Shown here piece by piece: positions 1 to 9,786 of a stretch of DNA of 64,000 nucleotides. Positions within the stretch are counted from its first letter, which is position 1; each line of letters starts with the position of its first letter. A program made the translations under genes and the position numbers. The DNA comes from Aurelia coerulea (taxonomy: Eukaryota; Cnidaria; Scyphozoa; Semaeostomeae; Ulmaridae). The notes below the pieces were generated by a model, which saw only the letters and a list, made by a program, of their open reading frames with translations, was not told where the DNA came from and searched no databases. The stretch lies in the NCBI GenBank assembly GCA_039566865.1, contig CM076952.1, positions 14,466,501-14,530,500 of the forward strand. The letters run 5' to 3'.

Positions 1-925
1 AATAAGCCAATCCACCCCGGTCTTAAATTGGGAGAGGAGGTCATTGCATCAAAATTGGAGCACAAGCACCTTGGGGTTACTCTTGACTCAAAGCTAAATT
101 TTAAAAGTCATATTCGAGAGGCTATCTTGAAAGCACGGAGAGGAATTGGTTTGTTAAAATACCTTTCTAAATATGTATCAAGAGAGGTCCTTGATCAAAC
201 CTATAAGCTTTATGTGAGACCTCACTTAGACTATGGAGACATAATTTACCATAAATATGACCCTGATATGCAGCTGAACCTTACGCAACAACTAGAACAG
301 ACTCAATATAAAGCAGCACTAGCTGTTACTGGAGCGTGGGTAGGTACAAGTAGGCGAAGGCTACTTGAAGAGCTCGGATGGGAAACACTTTATGACCGAA
401 GGTGGTGCCGAAGATTATGTCATTTCTTTTCATTAACCACATCCAAAAGTCCAGATTACCTTTTGAATGAGATACCCGAACAGCGCTCAGTTGAGTATAA
501 TTTAAAAAACCCGCGTTGTTATGAGCAAAATGTAGGTAGAACTATGCGCTTCTCCAGCTCTTATTTCCATAACACAATATGTGAGTGGAACCTGTTAGAC
601 AAAACTGTACAAGATTCTCCTTCTCTTGCAGTTTTCAAGAGCAAATTGCTTCGAATCATCAGACCCGAGAAAAACCCAGTTTATAACATCTATGATATTT
701 TGGGTATCAAGCTATTAACAAGGCTTCGAGTTAACTTCAGTCCTCTAAATGAGGCATAATTTTGACTGCTTGAGTCCAATCTGTATTTGTGGTACAGGAA
801 AGGAAGACAATGAGCATTACCTCCTGCACTGCCCCCAGTTTACAGCTCAGCGCCAAGATCTCCTTGGTCAAGTCTCAGATGTCGGATATGAAATGAAAGC
901 ACCTTTGCAAACAGAATCATCATAG
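1..925 (+). pseudogene. LINE ORF2 C-terminal fragment (non-LTR retrotransposon)
   Basis: This is the end of a non-LTR retrotransposon ORF2, starting after the reverse transcriptase catalytic core. Positions 28-759 encode the thumb/C-terminal region: KHLGVTLDSKLNF, then LYVRPHLDYGDIIY, then a tail typical of Jockey/CR1-like polymerases. At about 751-755 the frame shifts. The next frame (755-925) carries the Cys/His motif CICGTGKEDNEHYLLHCP seen at the C-terminus of many LINE polymerases, and it ends at TAG 923-925. The 5' part lies outside the window or was lost by 5' truncation. The copy is dead because of the frameshift. The class is secure; the exact clade is not. Confidence 0.85.
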
Positions 926-2019
926 AAGCAACTATTTCTTTCATCAAAACTTCTGGACGGTTTAATTAAACTTTCTGGAAAAACAGCAGCCTAACCCTTT
1001 TTTTCTTTTTGACTGAAGTGCTCCCGGAATTTGCGTGGGCTGTCTCTGCTCATCGGACTGCTGCCGCGGGTGCATCGGTTGGGGGGGGGGAGTCTATGAT
1101 AAATTGGAAAGTCTTTTTCCCCTCGGGGTTGGATCCCTGCAACATTGTTTCATTCTCCCTGCCGGTGCGCTCGTGGTTGTGGTTTGGTGGGTGGTGGGCT
1201 GTTTGTGCGGGTTTTGGGGTACTTCAGTTTTCCCTTGGCCTTTACTTTGTCCCGATTTAGTGTGCATATGTATCTAAATTTTTTGTTTTTTTTTTGTTCT
1301 ATTATTAATTTATTGTTGATATTACTTAGAAAATTGTAAGTGGCATTTGTAGTGAGGAACCGGTGACCATGCGTCTTTCGTCGCTGCAAATGCCACAATA
1401 ACTTTCATTAACTTGTTGTTTTTAAGTTTTAGATTGATAAAAAAAAGGGTGTCTCAAATTTCTTATGCATGCTTTAGCTTCAGAATAATTAATAAAACAA
1501 TTTTGCCCTTCGCCCCCTGGCCTCGCTTCTAGATTCATTCAAATGTTAAATTTGGACCATTAAATTTTTCTCAAAAGTGAGATAATTTTGTTCCCCCTAT
1601 GCTTTTTCACTCTGTCTGCTAAATCTCAGCCAATTACGTCAAGCCGTTGGGTAGAGAGAGCTGTATCAATACCCATTCGTTGCTGAAAATTTGATATGAG
1701 AAAAAAGCTGAAATAGATTCTTAGTGTATAATTCCTCTCTTGTAAATGATTAACATTAATCTGGCTACAAGAGCAAATAGAGTAATCGCTTAGGTATTTA
1801 ACGCAGAGTCGATGATAACGTCATTGGTAATATAGCCGCAAAATCCATTCAACAGGAAATCAAAGGCATTTCAATCCTGTAGCATTCAGTTCTCAAATTG
1901 TTCTCGTAATGTAAGCAGCACGTTCCTAGGGCCTTGATTTAAATTGCTTATAATGCGCTAAAAATAAAGTAAAATTCCTTGAAATTATTTTCACTTCATT
2001 TCAAATATTTCAGGAGCGT
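926..2019. other. Intergenic stretch, no gene recognised
   Basis: I see no coding or repeat structure that I can name. It contains a short G-run near 1081-1090, a T-rich tract near 1275-1300 and AT-rich unique-looking sequence. The short open frames around 1009-1400 overlap each other in low-complexity DNA and have no recognisable motif. Confidence 0.5.
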
Positions 2020-2818
2020 AGCCCTTCAGCGATGCTTCAAGGGGCCCTCCACTACAAAATTTACAAAAATTACACACTATAATAACCTACATTAACCTTA
2101 TACGATTTAATTTCTAGTATTTCAATAAAAACCCTATAACCTAGAGTGAATATTAACAATAAAAGAAAATCCATCTGGCAAACACGTTATTTACAATTAG
2201 CTTTCCCCCAATTGCATTGTTTGAATCTATTCAGGGAGGATGCCAGCTGACATTCAACTGAGAGTCAATGTCAAGACTTTGCCCCTTTAAACGAAAAACA
2301 TTTCTGTGCATTTTTGGCGTTTTTCGTTGGTAACCTGAGGACAGTTGCTGTATTCCTAAGATTCCTAAGGGTTACCTGGGATGTTTTTGTGAAAAGATTA
2401 CACATGTATTGTGGAGCCAGCTCCTGAAGAGATTTGAAAACTATAATATTAGACTCACTAGCAATTAGTTCGTCTATGGTATTTCCAGCCAAGCCTTTTG
2501 ATAAGTGGTTAGCCCGGGGGTATCAAAGCTGTTGCCAGTTGCAATACGGGCAGCACGGTTTTCTAGTTTTTGCAACTGGTCGATCTCAGTCACCCCACAG
2601 CAACCCCAGACTGAGCAACAGTAGCGGAAGTGCGGCTCCTCAGTACCTGTGTACATGGTCCTAAGAGTTTCTTCTGGCCAAAAGGAATTTGCATGCTTCA
2701 AGAAGCCAACCGCTCTTGACACCTTGGACGAAACTGTCTTGATGTGTTCCTTCCAATCCAAGGAGTTGTCTATCTGCACACCAAGATGTTTAGTTTTGTT
2801 AAGGGCAGATAAACCCAA
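2020..2818 (-). pseudogene. LINE ORF2 C-terminal fragment, frameshifted
   Basis: A minus-strand LINE 3' fragment. Positions 2818-2474 encode the post-catalytic region: KHLGVQIDNSLDW, then EPHFRYCCSVWG, then QLQKLENRAARI. The frame shifts near 2480-2490 and continues in 2492-2271 (SLQELAPQYMCNLFT, then LRNLRNTATVLRLP). Downstream to about 2020 is a 3' UTR containing GGCCCCTTGAA on the minus strand. The same 3' UTR word occurs in the LINE end at 52560, so the two belong to related subfamilies. It is 5' truncated and non-functional. Confidence 0.8.
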
Positions 2819-3109
2819 CGGCGAATTTTATTTGTTTCTATTATTTACGGCCAGGAGATTTCAAATTTTCAAACAAAAATTCGAAATGATACACGGAACC
2901 TGTCGAAATCGTCCTCTAAACTTCGTTTTTCAGTCAAATTCTCCAGAAAAACCGCGCAAGCAAAATAGCCTGGAACTAGCCGAGGCGTGACGCGAAGTGA
3001 GTCATAACAAAGCTGCGAGGGCATTGAAAGTTAGTGCACTCACTGTGAGTAACGCAATAGTTTGTCACGAAAGTTAGGAACGGAAAGGGCAACTCTTGTC
3101 TGAAACAAA

Positions 3110-3414
3110 ATACCGAGAAGGTGCGTAGTCTACGGCTGTGGAGAGTCAGCTTGTGCGGAGAAAGGCGTCTCTGTGCACATCATTCCATACTTTGGAGACG
3201 AAAGACATGTTGCTGTGAGCCGAAGAAAGAGATGGACTGATTTCGTTGAGAGAACGCGGAAGAAATGGAAGGCAACCAAAACATCGGGAGTCTGTTCAAA
3301 ACTTGGACTTGCTCCTATCCAACCATACATCCACCGAAGAAGATGAAAACATCAGAAGTAGTCTCGTCAAGTGCTAGGCCTAGTACTAGGCCAAATGATC
3401 GCTCTCATCGACAG
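3110..3414 (+). pseudogene. Kolobok-like exon 1: THAP zinc finger, damaged
   Basis: The frame from 3110 reads IPRRCVVYGCGESACAEKG, then VSVHIIPYFGD, then RRKRWTDFVERTRKKW and SGVCSK. This is the THAP pattern: Cys pair, aromatic/proline core, RW..F, and Cys near the end. THAP is a C2CH DNA-binding domain. The codon where Met is expected is ATA (3110-3112), with an in-frame stop just upstream. After VCSK the expected His-Phe is missing, and the frame changes by about 3310 to one reading YPTIHPPKKMK (the usual 'PTI' after a THAP), so an out-of-frame deletion is likely. The exon ends CAG|GTATGA at 3414/3415. Confidence 0.7.
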
Positions 3415-3548
3415 GTATGAGATACGACCTTCTTTCTACGCATTTACTTTTCTTTTCCTCGCAGACATTCTTATTCTGCTTATTTGCAGTCTTTTTGGAT
3501 GGCTTACTTATGTATTCTCTGGTTCATACAGTTGTATTTCTTTGACAG

Positions 3549-3713
3549 ACCATTCGTGAAGCGATTCGTGATGCAAACGTACCATCGACCAGCGCTCGTG
3601 GGCCTAATGATGAGACGATGGCTGAAAGTGAGCAATCGGCTTATGATGATCACGCATCTGCAACCAATGTTAGGGAGTTTCAGGAGCCTGTTTCCCAAGC
3701 AAAGGATGAACAA
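3549..3713 (+). pseudogene. Kolobok-like exon 2: linker
   Basis: A pyrimidine-rich acceptor (ttgacag) precedes 3549 and a GTAATT donor follows 3713. The 165-nt exon is open in phase 0 and encodes a hydrophilic, Ser/Glu/Asp-rich linker beginning TIREAIRDANVPSTS. No domain is recognisable. It is assigned to the transposase gene by position, phase and strand. Confidence 0.5.
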
Positions 3714-4435
3714 GTAATTCTTCAACGAAATTGATTACTTCTAGTTGGGGCTATGTCTGGAGTTTCTTAGGAGTTTCCCTAAGAAACAGGCTCCGTGTTC
3801 ACTTCGTGTGACCTCGTGAAAATTTCAAAACAAGCTTGTTTGAAGCAGTTTCCAATGTTTAGACATTGCTCAAGTACCTTCCAAGTAATGTGATGATATG
3901 AGAGACAAGTGACAAGAAATTGACATTATTCTAGGATATCTGTTATCAAAATTTGTTTGTAAGAACTCCTAAGAACTCAAATCTCAGGTCGCCAAAAAAT
4001 TGAAACTGCAATACTGGGAAAATAACTATTCATTTTGATAAAGGATCCTCAACATGTTTAAGTTTAAAGACTTGTCAACCCAAACTGAGCCCTGTCTCGG
4101 TTGCACTACATTGTCGTCAGAAAACTTGCGCCTCAAAAACCTTTGGCTAGGTGCAAAGGCATAAGCTTGAAATGGAAAGAGAAGAAAGAGCAAGGCTTCA
4201 AACGATTATAGGTACTAAATAGTTATATTTTTCTTCAGTCAAACTGCCAAAAGACGGATCATTTGTGATCAGTGTTATAGTATCTGACCTACCCACAAGA
4301 AAGTAATCCAAATTATAAGCCAAAGTATCTGACTTGTCCAAGTCTGACCTATACCAATTCGCCAATCTTACAGTGTATTTGTGTTCTTGTGGGATGTTTC
4401 ACGTTGTCATATGAAATATAGCTTTTTACTTCCAG

Positions 4436-4936
4436 AAGAACCTTGTGCTCACTAATTTAAAGATTTTTGAATTAGAAAAGGACTTTTTATGGGGATGTAA
4501 TTGCTCATTGAAACTTAAAATATTTACAGAGAAATTACATGTCAGCCAGGCAAGTCTGGAAGATAGTGATTTTGAGGCACTGATGGATATAGATGATGAA
4601 GTTGCACCTGATAATGATAATGAAACGGACAAGGATGAGGATGATTGTGATGATGTCGAAGATGATGACTACATTGTTGAGGAAGAAAATGGCGATGCTC
4701 AGGAGGTGTTGTGGTGTTTGAAGGTGTTGTGGCGCAGTGGTGTAATCCTCTGACTTTGCAGCCAGAACAGTCAGACGGAGTGGGTTCGATACCCGGTAGG
4801 ACCCCATCACTTGAGCGTCATGACAGGGGTCGCGGACTCGATTAGGTCTGCTCTATTTCTGCGATCCCAGCGCTTGGCGCTGAAAAACGCAACTTCACCT
4901 TCACCTTCAGGAGCTGGATGATACAATCAAAAGCAA
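4436..4936 (+). pseudogene. Kolobok-like exon 3: acidic segment, interrupted by a SINE
   Basis: The acceptor cttccag precedes 4436, and a second possible acceptor lies just upstream of about 4531. The frame encodes ASLEDSDFEALMDIDDE and then a long Asp/Glu-rich run ending NGDAQE. At 4706 the sequence enters a tRNA-derived SINE flanked by TCAGGAG repeats. After it the exon resumes in a frame giving LDDTIKSK and reaches a GTATGT donor at 4937. Acidic linkers between the THAP and the zinc ribbon are common in THAP transposases. The exon start is uncertain. Confidence 0.5.
4706..4906 (+). repeat. tRNA-derived SINE inside an exon
   Basis: An element of about 200 bp with an internal RNA polymerase III promoter: A-box-like TGGCGCAGTGG at 4730-4740 and B-box-like GGTTCGATACC at 4783-4793. 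A small hairpin (AGCGCTTGGCGCT) and a short CTTCAC-repeat tail follow. It is flanked by 7-bp direct repeats TCAGGAG (4699-4705 and 4907-4913), the expected target-site duplication. It interrupts exon 3 of the Kolobok-like gene. The parental LINE and the source tRNA were not identified. Confidence 0.75.
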
Positions 4937-5726
4937 GTATGTTGTCGTATACACTACGACCATCCTGTACGAAAATACAGGACCTTGAAATAGCCATGTA
5001 CAAACCTTGTAGTTGTGGCCTTGTAACCTTGTTCTAGCCTGCAATGTCTTGATGTAACCTTGTAAATGGCTCAAAAATGCTAATTACCATTGTGGAAACC
5101 TTGTGTTAGACTGGTTGTAACTTGGAATGTAACTGATAGAGGACTGATAGCCTTATGAATTTCTTCAAAGGTTAGTACAAGGTCACAACAAGGTCATCCC
5201 CCCTACAAGACTAAAACTTGGCCTGTACAATGTCAAGTTTAGCCCTGTTTTTTGTACAAGATGTACACATGAACATCAGAAGAATTTTCAAAAGTATCTC
5301 ACATTCTCATTAGAATTCTGATAAGAATTCTTGAGTCATATGAGAAACTAAAAATCCTTTTATACACAAATCCTTGAATGAATTTTCAAACATTCTGAAG
5401 AATTTTTAAGAAACCCATGCAATTAATCTCCACATGGCCTCTACCACATGTACTGAATTTCAGCTGTTTGACTTCTCAATAGAGCCCGACAGGTACCTCA
5501 ATAGAGCCCTTTGATGCAACCTCCATTGACAAATCAGAAAAAATATGAAATAGTTGCTTTCCTAGAATGTGCATGCCCATCATTATTCAAACAAAGCTTG
5601 TTGCAAGGTTAGGTTTTGCTGTTTTAAATAGCAGGTAACTAGACAAACAAGGGTGGACTGCTTTAAATTGTTTGCTTATAATTGATAAAGTATATTATAT
5701 AAAAAGCTTTTGTTTCTCCTTTTCAG

Positions 5727-6074
5727 CCCAACGGATGATGGACCTAGCAGTGTTCGAACAGAGCCTTTCTTTCTCAACTTCTTCTTTTGTTTCGTGTTTG
5801 TCCTTTATGTAAAGCTGATGGTCTCCTAACAGAACAGCAAGTCATTGGAACTATGATTGAGATTACCTCTTTCTGTACTAACCCAAAATGCCAGAAAAAA
5901 GAAAGCATATGGAGAAGTCAACCAGAGATGCCAGGGACAAAGATACCTGCAGGAAACTTTCTTCTCTCGTTTGCAATCTTGGTCGCATGTGCATCAGCTA
6001 CGAAAGCTTGCACAATTTTTAATCATATGGGCCTTGCTTGCATTTCTCTGCAGACATACTATAAGCATCAAAGG
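5727..6074 (+). pseudogene. Kolobok-like exon 4: zinc-ribbon-like block
   Basis: The acceptor ccttttcag precedes 5727 and the donor GTAAGG follows 6074. The exon opens in one frame (TDDGPSSVRTEPFFLNFF), then shifts by one base in a CTT-rich run near 5775-5785 to the frame reading FRVCPLCKADG, then FCTNPKC, then SQPEMPGTKIPAGNFLLSFA and ISLQTYYKHQR. The Cys pairs plus 'SQP..G..PAGN' and 'T.Y.HQR' are hallmark stretches of this transposase family. The short slippage-prone repeat is a plausible cause of the frameshift. Confidence 0.75.
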
Positions 6075-6740
6075 GTAAGGCAGTGACAGTTTTTATTTGA
6101 AAAAAAATTGATTAATCTGGTAAACTTCACAGCAATAAAGCCCTGTCTTACATACATTCAGCGTATCAGTCTAAGTAGGCATACCAGACATGAATTATAA
6201 ATGTAATCAACTGTCCATGCCAATTTTTGTCCGAATTCAGCTGTCCAACTTGCAGGGTTTAATGGGGGTACAATAGGTACAGTATACGCTTGGTGTAAAA
6301 CACTACCATATCTTTCAAGGATCTTCATATACGGATCTCTCTAGCTACTGAGCTGTACATCGGTTGGATGAACCTTTCTTTCATTCATTCAGTGGTCATT
6401 AAACAGTTCATGATTTCTCAGTTTTTGGCAATCAACATATGCCCATTTAACTCCCTGCATATCATTTACATATTTTAGATCTAACACTATTCAGCAACTA
6501 TGGGATACTTGTTGACAGAGGAAGCATCCCAGATGAAAGGGATTAGCTTCTTATTGGACATACAAGAAATTCAGCCAGCCTCTTGTGAAAATGTTCTTAC
6601 ACATAAGAAACTAAACAATTCTAAACTAAACGATTCGACTGAGATTAAAAATGGCGAGTTTCTTGTATGCAGAGATGTACTGTACCTTCTCACTCTATTG
6701 TTTATCTTTCTTATGAAATGTATTTGCATTGCTAAATGAG

Positions 6741-6929
6741 ACTTTTCCCATCCATATACACTGGAAGAAATACCAGAAGCAGTTGCTGATGGATCTCAAC
6801 AGCCTTGGAGAAAAGCTTGTCATAACTGGTGATGCACGTCATGACAGTATGGGACACAATGCAAAATATGGTGTATACAGTGTGTTCTGTTACAATAAAC
6901 CTTCAATTTCACACTTTGAATTAATACAG
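6741..6929 (+). pseudogene. Kolobok-like exon 5: first catalytic Asp
   Basis: This phase-0 exon of 63 codons is bounded by an AG just before 6741 and a GTGAGA donor after 6929. It encodes FPIHIHWKKYQKQLL, then LVITGDARHDSMGHNAKYG, then HFELIQ. The motif GD.R.DS.GH.AKYG contains the first catalytic Asp of the transposase. The preceding polypyrimidine tract is weak, so the exact acceptor is less certain than the body. Introns flank it, and the next one carries a run of about 26 C (from 6966). Confidence 0.8.
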
Positions 6930-7196
6930 GTGAGAATTTTTGCAATGATGTTAACATTTTCAAGACCCCCCCCCCCCCCCCCCCCCCCCTCATTTGAAAG
7001 CAGCTTCTTAATACATCATTTGCTGCATCACCTCTCAGTTCACCAAGTGCAAATATTTGTAAAGTTTGAATCCTTTCACTCATAAAGTCATTCTCAAATA
7101 CAGAATACAGGAAGTTTGAAAAAACAGTTGAAATATGAGGCTATAAGTATGTGCATGTAATAGTAGAATTTCAATTTGTTCTAAATTCCATTGTAG

Positions 7197-7383
7197 CGCA
7201 ACGAAGTTGATAGCAGTTCAGCAATGGAGTATGAGGGATTTCAGAGGTCCATGCATTTTTTGTCTTCCATGCCATGTGGAATTTCAACATTCGTTTCAGA
7301 TAGGCACTCATCGGTGATCAAGCATATGAGGGAAAAGCTTTCTGGCATAAAACATTACTTTGATCTGTGGCATCTGAAAAAAA
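7197..7383 (+). pseudogene. Kolobok-like exon 6: second catalytic Asp
   Basis: The acceptor attgtag precedes 7197 and a GTATAT donor follows 7383. The 187-nt exon continues exon 5 in phase 0: RNEVDSSSAMEYEGFQRS, then FVSDRHSSVIKHM, then HYFDLWHLKK. The SDRH motif holds the second catalytic Asp and FD.WH.KK is the usual following block. It ends in phase 1, which pairs with exon 7. No internal stop is seen. Confidence 0.8.
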
Positions 7384-8141
7384 GTATATTTTAAATAATG
7401 TTTCCTTTTTTCATTTCATGTCTTCACATCATTATAGATGATTATACTAAAGATGGCAGTGAGGAACATTTCACCAAAGATGTGTTGCGTTCTAAGGAAT
7501 GATGCTAAGGAATTCAATAAAACAATGCAATGCATCATGGTAAAAATTTCCTTGCCACCATCATAATATTTGTCTACTTATATCTATACTGAACTGTTGA
7601 GAACAGATTTTATAAAGGATGTTATTGGACACAAAAATTAAAAAGGGGATAAGGTTACAAGCAGATGACGCTTCCAAACATAATGTTTTATCATCAAATT
7701 TTGATCAGATATGGCATCAAAAGTGATAGAAAAGCAACACATTATCTTCCTCAAAATATAGTGGGGTATCCTAGAGCACCCAGACTCCCAAACTAACTTT
7801 TACTGTAGTACTTTCTCAACCTTCTAAACCTCATGATCAGCCCAAAGTTGGTCCTGTCTTAGTTTAAAGTGTACATTTGCTGGAGAAGAAAGAAGTCCTA
7901 CTGAGAAAATCAACAATGTGATGGTATAAGTTTGACACTTTCCATGAGGAAATTGGCTTTTCCATATCTGCATCTGCTTGTGTCTTTACATATTACAGTA
8001 GTTTGAAGATACAGTCATTTTGCACATTAACTGATGCAAAGGGAAAGAGTGTACAAAAGGTTTTTCATAAGAATTCTAAGAAACTAGAAAAGAGCTGAAG
8101 TCTTGGCAAAAGAAATTATGTCAATGTTCTTCTTTCTTCAG

Positions 8142-8393
8142 AGATTCGCAAGGTACTGACAAAGATTTCAAAGCTGAAAGGGTTTGAGGTACTTTCAGAA
8201 TGGATTCAGCCCTGTATCAAGCACCTACATTGGAGCACAACAACAACACCAAGAGGTGATGGAAATGTAATTCTCGCCAAATTCAAGTCACTCCTTGGCC
8301 ATATTGTTAACAAGCATGAAAATCTACCAGATCCCCTGTTTAACAAATGTGCACATGATGATGATATTGAACAGCGAAAATGGCTGATAAAAG
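8142..8393 (+). pseudogene. Kolobok-like exon 7: transposase core, C-terminal half
   Basis: A strong acceptor (ttctttcttcag) precedes 8142 and a GTTTGT donor follows 8393. Joined in phase to exon 6, it reads IRKVLTKISKLKGFEVLSEW, then HLHWSTTTTPRGDGN, then HIVNKHENLPD and CAHDDD, then RKWLIK. The W.....G.G and NKH stretches are conserved between the second Asp and the final acidic residue in this family. It is fully open across 252 nt. Confidence 0.75.
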
Positions 8394-8677
8394 GTTTGTG
8401 CATCTATACTGTTGAAGATAATGCTATATATCGCTGTATGGAGGGTGGATACAATACCAAAATTTTGTTAGGAAAAAAGGAAACATTTCCCCTGTGGTAT
8501 GCAGCTGTCTGCATACTGCACTTCAGGGACAATGTTCCCTTTTTGCTCCTTAATGCTCCCACCCTCTAATGTAGCATTACATTATCTTCTAAAGTAAAAT
8601 GATGGTAACTGTTAAGCTAAATAATTCTGTCCACAAGGTGATTTGTATTTCTTCAATACCTCTTGTTTCTTTTACAG

Positions 8678-9063
8678 ACTCAGATGTCTGTGAAAAGCTG
8701 GAGGCTTCTCTAAGCAATAAATCTTTGGAGAAGGGTATTCAGCAGGCTTCACCTCTTGCGCAAACCAGTTGTTTGGAAGGATTTCAGTCCGTTGTGAACC
8801 ACCTTGTTGTGAACCACCATCAGCACAACATCAATGAAATTAGTGCCAAAATCACCAACCTTGCCGTAAAAGTTAACAGCGAAGAATCAGCTAAAGTGGA
8901 TCCAATCAATCTTAATGGAAAGGTTGCAGCACTAGAAAAGAAAATTGCAGCTCTCGAAAGCAAACTTGATAAAAATCTTCAACATTCCAACAAGAAAACA
9001 TCGTCAGCAACTGAAGATAACAGCCAACCCTGTGGGCTACAATGGCGTCTACAAGATGTGTGA
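8678..9063 (+). pseudogene. Kolobok-like last exon with an atypical coiled-coil tail
   Basis: The acceptor cttttacag precedes 8678, and its phase matches exon 7. The first 45 codons follow the family: SDVCEKLEASLSNKSLEKGI, then SPLAQTSCLEGFQSVVNH, with the Glu of CLEGF the likely third catalytic residue. After NHLVVNHH the sequence no longer resembles the expected family end. Instead it forms a hydrophilic region with a short heptad-like stretch (VAALEKKIAALESKLDKNL) and stops at TGA 9061-9063. The word gttgtgaaccacc is duplicated exactly at the switch, which suggests a rearrangement or unrelated sequence fused there. Confidence 0.65.
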
Positions 9064-9209
9064 AACACTGAAATTATCTATCTCAAGAAAGGTTTGACAA
9101 AATTTCATCCAGCTATCAAATTAGAAGATAAAATATGGACCCTAGGACAGAGTGTCTTCCTTTCACTTGTTCGCAGTTTCAATTGTTGGTAGTCTGAAGA
9201 AAAGATGTT

Positions 9210-9223
9210 GTTGCTATGGTAAC
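9210..9223 (+). promoter_or_regulatory. RFX X-box-like motif 1
   Basis: GTTGCTATGGTAAC matches the X-box consensus GTHNYYATRRNAAC bound by RFX transcription factors. It lies just downstream of the Kolobok-like gene. Function is unproven. Confidence 0.4.
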
Positions 9224-9375
9224 CCTGCCATCTTAGAAAATATGTCGACGTGCTCAACGTGTACTCAACGTGTCGAATTTGCATCAGGGCCGTATTGTTT
9301 TTACTTTTTTCGAGAAAAAACTTTCGAATGTATGCAAATTTAAGCAAAAATGCCCATTTCGTTACAAATATTGCG

Positions 9376-9389
9376 GTTTCCATAGCAAC
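9376..9389 (+). promoter_or_regulatory. RFX X-box-like motif 2
   Basis: GTTTCCATAGCAAC matches the X-box consensus at every constrained position. It lies 166 bp from motif 1. Confidence 0.4.
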
Positions 9390-9536
9390 CATGCTTTCTA
9401 AAACGGTTGAAAAACATTTTCTGCCATTACTTAATCAATTGAAAGCATAAAATGTTTCCAAAACCATATGACTTTCAAAAGTACAGCTCTAAAATTGATG
9501 TAACCAAGGGGCTTTCACAGAATGCTTTTTCAACTG

Positions 9537-9550
9537 GTTACCATGACAAC
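9537..9550 (+). promoter_or_regulatory. RFX X-box-like motif 3
   Basis: GTTACCATGACAAC matches the X-box consensus and lies 161 bp from motif 2. Such motifs also occur inside dispersed repeats, so regulation is only one reading. Confidence 0.35.
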
Positions 9551-9786
9551 GGGCCATTTTTGAAGTTGCTTCTATATCAAAATTGATCAGTTGACCAAGT
9601 TCTATGTGTGTGCCAAGTTTCATGCTGGTATCCAAAAGTGCATGATGTTTTCACTTATTTCCTGGACTATACGCATCAAATAAAACTTCTAGATTTAATA
9701 GCTTACTTTCTCAGTTTGTCCCTTGATTATGTGAGACGATGCCCTTCCAATCTATTTTTTGCAAATCGTCAAGAAATTCAGATTTG

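Larger units (their letters stand above)
3110..9063 (+). pseudogene. THAP-domain Kolobok-like transposase gene, eight exons, degraded
   Basis: Eight plus-strand blocks with GT..AG boundaries reconstruct one protein: an N-terminal THAP zinc finger, a linker, an acidic segment, a zinc-ribbon-like CPLC..CTNPKC block, and an RNase-H-like transposase core. Core motifs are TGDARHDSMGHNAKYG (first Asp), FVSDRHSSVIKHM (second Asp), YFDLWHLKK and AQTSCLEGF (likely the acidic third residue). This order is known to me from Kolobok-superfamily transposases. Phases match at the joins checked: 6074/6741, 6929/7197, 7383/8142 and 8393/8678. Lesions are an ATA where the start ATG is expected, a deletion that removes the THAP His, a SINE in exon 3, a one-base frameshift in exon 4, and an unusual C-terminus. 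It could be a transposon copy or a decayed domesticated gene. Confidence 0.75.
9064..9786. other. Non-coding stretch with X-box-like motifs
   Basis: No gene is recognised. Three copies of a 14-bp palindromic motif occur and are listed separately. The wording around 9540-9660 (for example 'ccaagtttcatgctggtatc') looks like dispersed non-coding repeat sequence. The short open frames here overlap on both strands and carry no motif. Confidence 0.4.

Noticed and set aside
1009..1398. Overlapping open frames near 1.0-1.4 kb on both strands
   Set aside because: They overlap a G-run and T-rich low-complexity DNA and lack any motif.
4730..4815. Candidate functional tRNA gene
   Set aside because: The A and B boxes are present, but the acceptor stem and anticodon arm do not pair well, and the unit continues into a SINE body with target duplications.
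6500..6739. Open frame between transposase exons 4 and 5, at first taken for an extra exon
   Set aside because: Exon 4 joins exon 5 in phase 0 and gives the expected family order, so this segment is intronic.
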